Origin: Scilla litardierei
Lineage: Eukaryota; Streptophyta; Magnoliopsida; Asparagales; Asparagaceae
Assembly (NCBI GenBank): GCA_030789695.1
Contig: CM061142.1
Span: 357,343,486-357,407,485, forward strand
DNA: 64,000 nt
Direction: 5' to 3'
The notes beneath the pieces are model-generated. The model was not told the origin of the DNA and ran no database searches. It saw nothing but the letters and a program-made list of their open reading frames with translations. Numbering within the stretch: position 1 is the first letter of the stretch; the number at the start of each line of letters is the position of its first letter. Both the position numbers and the translations under genes were made by a program. Below, in pieces: positions 12,001 to 21,036 of the stretch.

Positions 12001-12513
12001 GGGGGAATAAACTTGGCGGTTGACTCCCTAGCCATAGCTCACATCCCTAGCGTAGACATCGAGTCCTCACGCGTGGGAACGGCTTGGACGAAATGTTGGG
12101 AGTTATCATTGTGGCCTTAATGCTCCCGGTTACGGAAGGTGTTAATGGACATGGGAATGCCCACCGTCCGGAACCGGGTAGGCCTAGCGTACTAGGCACC
12201 GACCGGAATATCGGGCCATGGACGGAAGGTACCACCTTTTGGGGTAATGTCTCATCCTGGGTCAAGTCAAATGCCAAGTGTCATGAGTGCTCTAGCCCGT
12301 GTTAGCGGGGATTCATTTTGTGTCTTTTTTATTTCTTCTCTTTATTTCTACACTTCCACCCATATTATCCGCGTAGCTAGCACACAACCTAGGCGAGGCT
12401 AGTAGCCATTCAAGCCATCCACCTCCCTGAGTTCGATAAACCCGCACCATACACTAACCATGCACTTGCGGTAAAACGACACCGCGCCCATACCATAAAC
12501 CGGGCGCCGGTCA
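9071..12513 (+). repeat. 5' LTR of element I (carries solo LTR L)
   Basis: Matches the 3' LTR at 15677 along its length except for L. The palindrome pairs are at about 9320, 9448-9479, 9583-9618, 9828-9862 and 9900-9935. TATA box TTATATATTA is at about 9994. The U5 signature (CGTGCACTTGCGG, reverse of the minus-strand form) is just before the end. Relative to the 3' LTR it has lost the inner half of the first hairpin. Confidence 0.9.
10512..11951 (+). mobile_element. Solo LTR L (copia-like)
   Basis: A 1440 bp insert flanked by GTTTC on both sides (10507-10511, 11952-11956). It starts TGTAGGGAAATATGCCCTC and ends CCCTTCA, so the ends are TG..CA with a short inverted repeat. It contains CCCACATCGGATTTTAAG (about 11301) and a TATA box TATATAAATAG (11340-11350). 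Two low-complexity blocks stand out: a GC-rich (GCCCAGG) tract at about 10790-11000 and a 15-bp tandem repeat GGAGCGGTTCG at about 11606-11660. No ORF is convincing. I call it a solo LTR because one terminus pair and one TATA are seen and no internal region; copia affinity is only inferred from the promoter style. Confidence 0.85.
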
Positions 12514-12519
12514 AGTTTT

Positions 12520-12537
12520 TGGCGCCGTTGCCAGGGA
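12520..12537 (+). other. Primer-binding site, tRNA-Asp type (I)
   Basis: TGGCGCCGTTGCCAGGGA lies 6 bases inside the 5' LTR. It matches the tRNA-Asp complement except for one base. Confidence 0.92.
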
Positions 12538-12735
12538 GGCGTTCGGTTTGATATTAGCTTAGCTTGGATTCGTTAGACTACGCATAAAAACACACAAAAA
12601 AATTTTTTTAAAAATATATTCAATAACCTAGAAATTTTCCCCCACCATTTTATTATCTTTTTGTTATTTTCTTGTACTATTGACGCTCCTCTCTAGTTTT
12701 CTTACTTTTGTTGTCCAGGTATCTTTGGTGTAACC
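12538..12735 (+). other. Element I leader
   Basis: Non-coding leader between PBS and first ATG, A- and T-rich. Nothing else is recognised. Confidence 0.5.
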
Positions 12736-13865
12736 ATGTGGAGATCAAATTTCGATGCTCAGATGGGAGGATACGATCCTTATTCAGTAATGGTTTGTGA
12801 GACTTGTGGGATGGCGGGTCACGTGTATTATGATTGCCCACTTACGCTTGAGAGCCTCCCCCTACACCATGGCCAAAAATTTTCCCACAACCTTATCCCA
12901 AACACCTCCCATCCATTTCCTCAACCATATATCCCTCCACCAACACAAGAAGAGTCAAGCCTCGTGTCTCTCCTTGAAAGTGCCATGTTTAACCAAGGCC
13001 AAGTATTATAAAACTTGATGGTACCAATCACCGATCCTACACCGAGGAGAGGGGATGAATGAGAGGATATACCCAATTTCATGGTTGAGACCACCATCTC
13101 ATTGGCCCCCATAGACAAATCTTATGCCGATACCCCATTTTTCCAACACTACCACTTGGATGCCGAAGCATTTTTTGATGGTGATAGTGAGGATGGGGAG
13201 ATGTCTCTAGGATTTGTGGGAGAGACTTCTCATCTTGATTTGGATACCCCACATGAGTCCTACGAGGGCACCGAGGAGACCACAAAGCTTATGCATACCG
13301 GCGAGGAGGATGTGTGTGAGGACACGGACACCATGACAACATACGAGTGGTCCGCTCCACATCCACCTCCACTGTCATCTCTGTTGCTGCTTCTTCCTTG
13401 GTCTGTGGTCAACCACGAGGATGTCATTCAGGACATCGGGCAGATGGTGGAGCATGAGCATATCGTTGAGGAGGATGTGCATGAGGGCTTGGATACGATG
13501 TGTCACCACCTGGAGAGCCACTTCTCATGGAGAGCGAGGATTTGGTCGTCGCTAGTACAGAGGATAGCGACCCATTCTCAGGGAGTATTTGTCACCCTTT
13601 TATTATTTTTCCATCTCATGTTGACGATTATCTCTGGGATAAATTTATTTTGGGAAATAATTTCTTGTCATGGACTAATGCACCTCGTCCTTTGCAGGTC
13701 ACAGGTGGACACCTACGAGGGATGCTTGGAGGTGCATTGCTTGGGTCCATTGGCACTCGTGGCACACCGCTTCTGGCAGAGCCACAAAAGGAGCAGTCAG
13801 AGCAGCTACCTGCCCCACTTCAGATCTTGGATCCGCCTATGCTCAGGTGTATCCTAATCCAGTAG
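12736..13865 (+). pseudogene. Element I acidic ORF with CCHC knuckle, broken
   Basis: Starts MWRSNFDAQMGGYDPYS and soon shows a CCHC zinc knuckle, CETCGMAGHVYYDC (C-x2-C-x4-H-x4-C; residues about 27-40), the RNA-binding motif of gag. The frame has stops at 13009 and about 13057, resumes in the same frame to about 13500, then shifts to another frame that ends at 13865. The middle (13081-13500) is very acidic (GEEDVCEDTD, HEHIVEEDVHE). The C-terminal block, with LWDKFILGNNF, GMLGGALLGS and LAEPQKEQSEQLPAPLQILDPP split over it, matches the end of the M ORF. The capsid part of gag is not seen. Role unknown apart from the nucleic-acid binding suggested by the knuckle. Confidence 0.65.
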
Positions 13866-15661
13866 TGTAAAAATTTACCGCTTTTTAGCTTAGATTTGAA
13901 TAATCTCGTCTCCTCTCATTAGCGAGGGGAGCGTATCTAGGATTTGCTTTTGCATCATAATAACCCATCATGTCGTGCCCTTCTATCACTTCTACCACCC
14001 ACACCCCACATCCTCTTTCGAGGAGAATGAGCACACCGTCTCTCCTGCATTTTGGTTTCTTTCTTTTCTTTTCCGATCTTCCCCTTGCATATTTCTGCAT
14101 CACATTGATCATATCATTTCGCTTGCATTGTCATGTTCAGCTTGGGGGGAATCGATTTGTGTGCATGTTTTCGCGTGTCGTTGTTGTGTGTCTGTGTCTA
14201 TGTGTTCTTTCGTCGTGTTTTATATCTTTTATTTGAGTGTTTCTTTTTCTTTATTTTTTTTAGTTTCGTTCATGTGTTTTTCATGTTTTTCACTTTTTGT
14301 GTCGGTGCGTACCCCCCATTTTCTTTGCCCTCCCGTATAAACTATTATTGCATTGAGGGCAATGCAAGTTTCAGCTTGGGGGAGTCGTACTTCGTGCGTC
14401 ATTTGTCTCTTTTTCTTCGTTATTTGAATCGTTTTCCATCGTGTTTTTTCTTTTTTTTTCTTTTCTTCTTTTTATCTCTTTCTTCTAGAGATGAACCCTA
14501 TGATGAATTGCCACAAAAATCACACACACAGCTAGCATGGCTTCGATAATCACAGTCACTAACCCTAGGAAGTCGAGTCCTCTTGCATTTCATGCATCGT
14601 GGGTCCACTTAGCCTTATTGTGAGTCGTGTGTCGTGGCTAGAGTTTGGTGTGCTTCTACTTTGTGATTGTGTTTTATATACATGTCTAGGAATGACCCCT
14701 AGACTATCATGCTTCGATTTGAATATGCGGTATTTGCCTCTCTTATCTGTTTCTGTATGCGTGAATATACATATGTCGTATGCTTCATTTCGCATGTGTC
14801 AGGATTCCACAGTTAGGACTAGGATAGCCCGTTTTAGCCTATGCTCTGATTAGCGAGACATTTCCCTTGCCCAAGTGTTTAGAATCCGATTTCTTTTTTA
14901 TTTTACTTGGTGCAAATCCCCTCGTTGTGTACCATTCTCCCACTTGGGAGAGTACACATGTGTATATATCCCAAAATCCAAAAATCCAAAAAAAAAGAGA
15001 AAAGAAAAACCCAAAAAAGAAAAGAAAAGAGAAAAGAAAAAAAATATGCATAGCCAAAAATCCAAAAAAATACAAATACCCAAAACCCAAAAATTTCCAG
15101 TGTGAATATTTTTCCTATCTACCAAGAATAAAGGGAAGGCGAGAATTTGCACCGAGTGTTCTACTCCACATCATCTCAACCCCCATCGTTTTCGAAAACA
15201 CTTGACTTAGGAACTTTTTAGCTATTATCTAGGCTATAGTGCGGTGATTTCCTTAACCCTAGTTGTGGAATCCCTGACACATGATATGTTTCGATTCTTG
15301 CTCTATTATCATGCATGCTTGAGCTATATATTCACCGCTTAATTCGAATCGAATCGATATTTGGGTCATTCCTTGGATTTGTGTATATGGAGCCTTATTG
15401 TATAATGTAGATAGCGTCACCGTCTGCTAGCACACGACCACACTCACTCGTGCTTCACTGCGTGGGCCCACACAACTTGTTTGGACTCACATTCCTTAGT
15501 TTAGTGTTGTGTTTTGTCGTATGCTTGCTTAGTGTGACGTGTTTGATTTTTTTGGCTCTGACGGGCGATTTAGGATTTTGATTTCTCTTTCTTTCTCTCT
15601 CTCTATTTTTTCCCTTCAAGCTCCTACTCTCACTCGTCTTCCTCGAGGATGAGGAAGGGTT
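13866..15661 (+). repeat. Element I 3' noncoding region
   Basis: Strongly pyrimidine-rich from about 13970 to 14500, then A-rich (14980-15060). It holds a perfect hairpin TTGCATTG-AGGG-CAATGCAA (14348-14367) followed by AGCTTGGGGGAG (14373-14384). Open frames here (up to 138 codons) translate to Phe/Ser/Leu-rich text and I do not accept them. TTCCTCGAGGATGAG lies just before the polypurine tract at about 15638. Confidence 0.7.
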
Positions 15662-15676
15662 TAGCTTGGGGGATTT
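15662..15676 (+). other. Polypurine tract of element I
   Basis: TAGCTTGGGGGATTTT runs directly into the 3' LTR start TGACG. This is the plus-strand primer of reverse transcription. The same tract, with TCCTCGAGGA upstream, is found in D and B. Confidence 0.8.
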
Positions 15677-17695
15677 TGACGTGCGTTTATATTTCATATA
15701 TTCACGCACGTCTTCTTTGTGATTTTCCATTGTTTTCCGTCGTTCCGTACCCGTTTTCTTGTGATTTCTAGTTTTATTTCACTTATTTGTCTTTTTGTGT
15801 GAATGCAGGAGATTTCCAGCATTTGGGACATATAATGAAGATATCATGAGCCCCCGGAGCAACGGGAGGAGTCACGCACGATCCAGGGGGTCAAACAACC
15901 AAGATTGCCATCTTTCAGCCCCCACCCGATCGGTTGGACACAGCCAACCGATCGGGTGATGCACGCGTGTACGACCCAGACGGAAGCTGAAGCGAAGTGA
16001 GGATCAACCGACCGGTTCGCCAACCGGTTGAACACAGCTGAGTTCTCGGGAATTTGGAGCTGAATTCCAACCGATCGGGTGACATCTCACCCGATCGGTT
16101 CATCTGTAGCCGCATCGCCTCAAATATCGAAACGACGGCTCCACCCGCTCTCCTCAGTGATCGGTTGAAGCTCCCGAAGCCCGATGGCCAAAGCAACAAG
16201 CAGCTCACCCGATCGGTTGATGTTTCAACCGATCGGGTGGCCTTTCCTTCACCTTTCGCGCGCTGCTGATGCATTCATTGAAGATCTGCTATCATTCCAG
16301 AGGGATTAGGGGTGATATCTTATTTTTCTAGCATTGGCATCTTCGTTAGCTTTCCAACGATAGGTCGCATGCCCAAATCCGATTTTTCTACATTTTTCTG
16401 GAATTTTCTGAGCGCGGCTATGTGCTGAAATTGGGTGCTGTCTGGAATTGAACTTCACCCGATCGGGTGAACTTCCACCCGACCGGGTGAGATCATTTTC
16501 TGCGGTTTTGAGCTCTCTGTTTATTCCACCCGATCGGGTGAACTTCCACCCGATCGGGTGGGCCTGTTTTAGCAGTTTTGAGTGGGTTTCGAACCCGAAC
16601 TGTTAAGGGTTTTGGAGGGGTTATATATTAGAGTTTGGGGCACGACTTGGGGAGTTGCTTACACTATTTTTTGAGCAGCTTCCCTCCCCTTTTTTAGGAG
16701 TTTTAGGTCAGATTAGATTAGGTTTTATCTTCCAATAAATCTTGTAATGGATTGAAGATTCAAACTCAAGATAAGTATTTCTTTCTCTTGTTTTCCATTG
16801 TTTTGTATTGTGTTTATTTTTGCTTGATGGTGAACGTTTGTATGTCTTTTGTTTTGATTGTTTTTATGTTCTTCACCATTGAGTAGTATTGATGAACCCT
16901 AATACGGGTTAGGGTAGGATTGATGCTTGGGTTGTTTCATTTGACTTGATTGCATGGTATGTGTTCGATGAAATGTGTCAATGGGGATTTCTAGCAATCT
17001 GAGTCCAATTCGTATGGCAACACACTAGTTGTGTTGGGGATTTGGGTCCGGTGTCTTGCCTAGTCAAGATCTGCTTCGATGTATTGCTTGAAATCACATT
17101 CGACCTATTTGGCCATTATGGTTACGCGGGGGTGTTTCATTGTCATTGGCAGGAGAAAGACCGCCTCTGACCGTCGGGCCAAGGGGGAATAAACTTGGCG
17201 GTTGACTCCCTAGCCATAGTGCATGCCCCTAGCATAGACATCGAGTCCTCGCGCGTGGGAATGGCTTGTACGAAATGTTGGGAGTTATCATTGTGGCCAT
17301 AATGCTCCCGGTTGCGGAAGGTGTTAATGGACATGGGAATGCCCACCGTCTGGAACTGGGTAGGCCTAGCGTACTAGGCACCGACCTGAATATCGGGCCA
17401 TGGACGCTAGGTACCACCTTTTGGGGCAATGTCTCACCCTTGGTCAAGTCAAATGCCAAGTGTCATGAGTGCTCTAGCCCGTGTTAGCGGGGATTCATTT
17501 CGTGTCTTTTTTATTTCTTCTCTTTATTTCTACACTTCCACCCATATTATCCGCGTAGCTAGCACACAACCTAGGCGAGGCTAGTAGCCATTCAAGCCAT
17601 CCACCTCCCTGAGTTCGATAAACCCGCACCCTACACTAACCGTGCACTTGCGGTAAAACGACACCGCGCCCATATCGTAAACGGGGCGCCGGTCA
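15677..17695 (+). repeat. 3' LTR of element I
   Basis: 2019 bp, TGACG..GGTCA. Five paired palindromes form hairpins: 15923-15958, 16069-16100, 16206-16239, 16456-16489 and 16527-16560. TATA box TTATATATTA is at 16621, about 60 bases after the last pair. The sequence CTTGTAATGGATTGAAGATT and so on follows, without an ORF. U5 signature (CCTCCCTGAGTTCGATA then CGTGCACTTGCGGTAA) is at 17603-17657. Confidence 0.92.
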
Positions 17696-17700
17696 CCTGG

Positions 17701-17866
17701 CATGCCCTGTTGTGAGATATACGTGTATTCTACTGTATACACGTGGTAATTCTACCTACGATGCATACGTCGGCATAAAATAAACGTGGATATCAATGTA
17801 TGCGACGTAGTGTAGAAATAACACGTGTATACTGTAGAATACGCGTATATCTCACAACAAGGCATG
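17701..17866. mobile_element. MITE-like inverted repeat, right copy
   Basis: About 166 bp, with terminal inverted repeats of about 45 bp that differ at 3 positions by hand count (left arm CATGCCCTGTTGTGAGATAT, right arm its complement ending AACAAGGCATG). It holds no ORF. It splits J's integrase between the KWMEV and ATPTND motifs. No clear target duplication could be made out. Superfamily unknown. Confidence 0.75.
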
Positions 17867-18275
17867 ACACTTCCATCCACTTTGAGACGTAATCAACTGC
17901 AACTAGGATGTACTTGTTGCCGTTATTTGTTGGGAAGGGTCCAATGAAATCACCACCACAGCAGTCGAACAATTCTATATCCAAAATACCTTGTAGGGGC
18001 ATTTCAATTTTCTTCGTGATATTTCCCGTTCTTTGGCACCTGTCGCATGCTTTGAGGTATTCGTTTGCGTCTCTGAAGATGGTGGGCCAATAGAAGCCAC
18101 TTTGGAGAATTTTCGCAGTGGTTTTAGTTACTGTTGCATGTCCCCCTGTAAGGTTGGTCGTAGCAATGTGACATAACGGAAGTGGCCTCCTCTTTCGGAA
18201 TACATCGTCTGATGATCCCATCGGCGCATGTTTTGAATAAGTACGGATCATCCCAAAAGTATATTCTGGCATCAT
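17867..18275 (-). pseudogene. Element J integrase, N-terminal half
   Basis: Contains the H-H-C-C zinc-binding domain (CHIATTNLTGGHAT .. CDRCQRTGNI) and the start of the catalytic core with the first Asp (GGDFIGPFPTN) and VAVDYVSKWMEV, where the MITE cuts in. The spacing and the QSGFYWPTIFRDA segment are as in Athila-type integrases. The link to RNase H is out of frame. The enzyme would insert the cDNA into the host genome; this copy cannot be active. Confidence 0.88.
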
Positions 18276-18291
18276 GTAAGAACTTCTTCCT

Positions 18292-18861
18292 CTAATAGGT
18301 TGTCATCCCAAGAGGGATTATGCCGCTCACTAAATAGTTGACTATGTCGGCGTACCAAGGTGCTTCAGAGGAGGATGCCACGAATAATTGCTCACCTGTG
18401 AAAGAATCATCAATCGACAAGCTATCGTTTCTATGCCTATGAATCTGCCACGATAGATGGTCTGCCATTAGATTTTCGGCCCCCTTCTTGTCTTTGATCT
18501 TTATATCAAACTCTTGGAGGAGAAGAATCCATCGTATTAAGCACCGCTTTGCATCCTTCTTGATTAACAAGTATTTCATTGTTGCATGATCCGTGTGGAT
18601 TAATACCTTGGATCCCAGAAGATAAGATCTGAACTTTTCAATGGAATACACCACGGCTAGTAATTCCTTCTTTGTAGTGGTGTAATTTTTCTGAGCATCA
18701 GCCAAGGTCTTAATAGCATAGTATATTGCATGAAGCTTTCCCGCTTTCCTTTGGCCTAAAACAACTCCCACCGCTTGATTTCTAGCATCACACATCAACT
18801 CAAACGATAGGTTCCAATCTGGTGGTTGTATGATAGGCACAGAAATGAGAGCTTCTTTCAA
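18292..18861 (-). pseudogene. Element J RNase H domain
   Basis: The RNase H of Ty3/gypsy Pol, which degrades RNA in the RNA:DNA hybrid. Motifs are [18 protein letters not shown] (first Asp), [21 protein letters not shown] (Glu), [13 protein letters not shown] (Asp), and [14 protein letters not shown] (final Asp). These four acidic positions are all seen. It is continuous over about 189 codons and lies directly downstream of RT. Confidence 0.9.
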
Positions 18862-19944
18862 CCTGTTAAAAGCTAGCTAGTAAGTGTCAGAAAACAGAAA
18901 AGGAGCATCCTTCAGAAGGAGCTCCGTAAGAGGGCGAGCAATGCTAGAGTAAGTCCTTTATAAAGCGACGGTAAAAACCTGCATGGCCTAGAAAACCACA
19001 GATACCCTTAAGATTAGTGGGAGGTGGGAAGTCTTTGATGACCTCAACCTTGGCCTTCTCAACTTCGATCCCCTTAGAGGAGATGACATGGCCAAGAACT
19101 ACTCCCTCTGTTACAATGAAATGGCACTTTTCCCAATTTAAAGTCAAATTATTATCTTGGCATCATTCTAAGACTTTAGACAAATTGGCTAAACAAGCAT
19201 CAAAGTCGGTGCCATAAACAAAAAAGTCATCCATAAAAACTTCCATTATACTTTCAATGAAGTCCAAGAAAATGGACATCATGCACCTTTGGAATGTCAC
19301 GGGTGCATTACATAATCCAAATGGCATTCTTCGATATGCGAAGGTGTCGTAGGGACATGTAAACATCGTTTTTTCTTGGTCCACACGAGGCAATGGGATT
19401 TGGAAGAATCCAAAACACCCATCAAAGTAACAAAAATATTTATGCTTGTCTAGTCGCTCAAGAATTTGATCGATGAATGGGAGGGGGAAGTGGTCTTTTC
19501 GCTCAAGAATTTGAGTTTTCTATAATCAATGCACATGCGCCATCTAGTGACGGTCCTAGTAGATATTAATTAATCTTTATCGTTCCTCACGACGATCATG
19601 CCCCCCTTCTTGTGCACAACTTGAACGGGGCTAACCCATCTACTATCGGAAATGTGGTAGATAATATCGTCTTCTAGCAGTTTTAGCCCCTCCTTTTTTA
19701 CTACTTCTTCCATGTTAGGATTCAGTCGCCTTTGAGGCTCAATGGAAGTAGCTTCCTTATCCTCGAAGTGGATTCTATGGGTGCATATGGTGTCGCTAAT
19801 GCCCTTCAGGTCGGCAATGCTATACCCTATCACCTTTCTATGTGCTCTGAGGGTTTTGAGAAGGCTTTCTAATTGTGGCTCGGTCAGAGAGGCGTGAACG
19901 ATTACTGGATAGGTTGAGTCCTCCCCCAGGAAAGCATATTTCAA
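18862..19944 (-). pseudogene. Element J reverse transcriptase
   Basis: RT of an Athila-type Ty3/gypsy element. The upstream linker (KYAFLGEDSTYPVIV .. YSIADLKGISDTICTHRI) is a hallmark of this group. RT blocks follow: VSPVQVVHKKGG, WRMCIDYRKL, a shifted stretch around KDHFPLPFIDQILERL, then MPFGLCNAPVTFQR, FMDDFFVYG (two catalytic Asp), NWEKCHFIV and GFLGHAGFYRRFI. Lesions include frame changes near 19470-19560 and near 18945, an in-frame TGA near 19160 and a TAG near 18875. It is the only RT in the window. Confidence 0.9.
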
Positions 19945-20299
19945 ATATGCAGGAAGGGGTTTTAGTTATACCTAAGGAGGTGATGTACCCACGTCATCGT
20001 ATGCCTGTAAAAACGATGCATCCTCAACTGCTGGTTCAGATGCTGGGAACACTTCGATGGCAGATTCATAAGATGAGCAGGGTGATGATGGCACATCGTG
20101 GTAGATGTCTGTGGAGTCCATCTCCATACGATTTGGTTCCGTAGTGCATCTGTCAATATCAATAGAGTATTCAGATGTGCACGCATCATCAGGTATAGAT
20201 TCAGGAAAGCTTCCCTGATTGATGTCGCATTGGGAATGTTCGGGGTTTATGTATTCCCTATAGACGTGGTCTTCGTATGTCTTAGTCTAGAGGATGTTG
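19945..20299 (-). pseudogene. Element J linker before RT
   Basis: Open with few stops in the frame of the module ORF and RT; acidic and Ser/Thr-rich (segments such as DDACTSEYSIDID). No domain is recognised. In other Athila elements gag and protease would lie here; neither is seen, so J has lost or never had them. Confidence 0.5.
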
Positions 20300-20863
20300 T
20301 CACCATAGAAGCGTAGAGTGTCTCCCTCGTACTATACGTAGACTCTGTCAGAGATGGAGATGTCGTCCAAGGACTCTGGATCCTGGAAGGTGCTCACAAT
20401 AAAGACCAAGAGTTCTTGAACAATTGGGTCTTTTGCAGGGAATTCTACCGGGCCGTTGGTCCATACATCAGTCACCATGTTCTCCAGTATACTTAAGAGC
20501 TGGGGCTCATCAAGCGGTTCAATTTGACGAGTCACTCTCCAATATACGTCATCCGATAGAGTTTCAACAGCGTAGAGTAACATTACGTCCCCTTAAAAGC
20601 TTATATGGATGTCATCCTCAATAGTACCTGTATCTGAGACATTATTCATTATATGTTCCATAACCATTTATTGATTCTCATTACCTGCCATGTAGGTTCC
20701 TGCTCCGATGATTCGCACTGCATCAAGTTAGCTCTCTTGTCGCGCATTCGACCATGGCTCCATCCATGCGTGAGTCTTGAAAACCATATGCTTGGTATGG
20801 AGAGAAGCTAATCCCAACCGAGTCACTATCAGAATCACTGCTCCAATGCCATTGCTTCTCCAT
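20300..20863 (-). pseudogene. Element J repeated-module ORF
   Basis: ATG at 20863 (MEKQWHWSSDSDSDSVG) begins a frame that shifts near 20720 and then carries two modules like those of M: NNVSDTGTIEDDIHIS followed by GDVMLLY, and LLVFIVSTFQDPESLDDISI followed by YEGDTLRFY. M has NVSDAGTIIDGVYASLEGD and FITHRISSTSTIDDGVCALVEG at the same places. At least four stops are present. It stands where gag should be, between PBS and RT. No known family recognised; function unknown. Confidence 0.6.
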
Positions 20864-21017
20864 TGTGCCTGATTGTTTATGCACAACAAGAACTCAGAAA
20901 AATACCGTCAGTAGCAAAGTAATAAAAGAATAAAAAGGCGGAAAGGAAAGAAATGGTAAGATTTGCTAACAAATTCGTCAATAGAAAAATAATCCAAATA
21001 ACAATGTTACATTCACT
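20864..21017 (-). other. Element J leader
   Basis: AT-rich leader between PBS and module ORF. Nothing else is recognised. Confidence 0.45.
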
Positions 21018-21033
21018 GACAACGGCGTCAAAA
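21018..21033 (-). other. Degenerate primer-binding site (J)
   Basis: The minus strand reads TTGACGCCGTTGTCAG, a decayed form of the tRNA-Asp complement with C/G to T/A changes. Confidence 0.75.
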
Positions 21034-21036
21034 ACT

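Larger units (their letters stand above)
9071..17695 (+). mobile_element. Non-autonomous gypsy element I
   Basis: A complete element: 5' LTR 9071-12513 (with solo LTR L inside), PBS, a broken ORF, a non-coding 3' region, a polypurine tract and 3' LTR 15677-17695. LTRs start TGACGTGCG and end CGCCGGTCA. Flanks are CCTGT (9066-9070) and CCTGG (17696-17700), a 4 of 5 target duplication. With L removed, the 5' LTR is about 2.0 kb, matching the 3' LTR. The internal region is only about 3.2 kb and has no protease, RT or integrase, so the element must depend on another's enzymes. The tRNA-Asp PBS ties it to Athila-type elements. Confidence 0.9.

Noticed and set aside
12047..12305. 73-76 codon ORFs in family I LTRs (also 17229-17487)
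   Set aside because: Present in both LTR copies on both strands without any motif; part of U5.
13970..14549. Overlapping ORFs of 88-138 codons
   Set aside because: Phe/Ser/Leu-rich translations of a T/C-rich noncoding tract.
14839..15205. ORFs on both strands around the A-rich tract
   Set aside because: Low-complexity Lys or Phe runs; no conserved motif.
15923..16560. CRISPR-like array
   Set aside because: Short palindromes at irregular spacing in a plant LTR; no constant spacer length and no cas genes.
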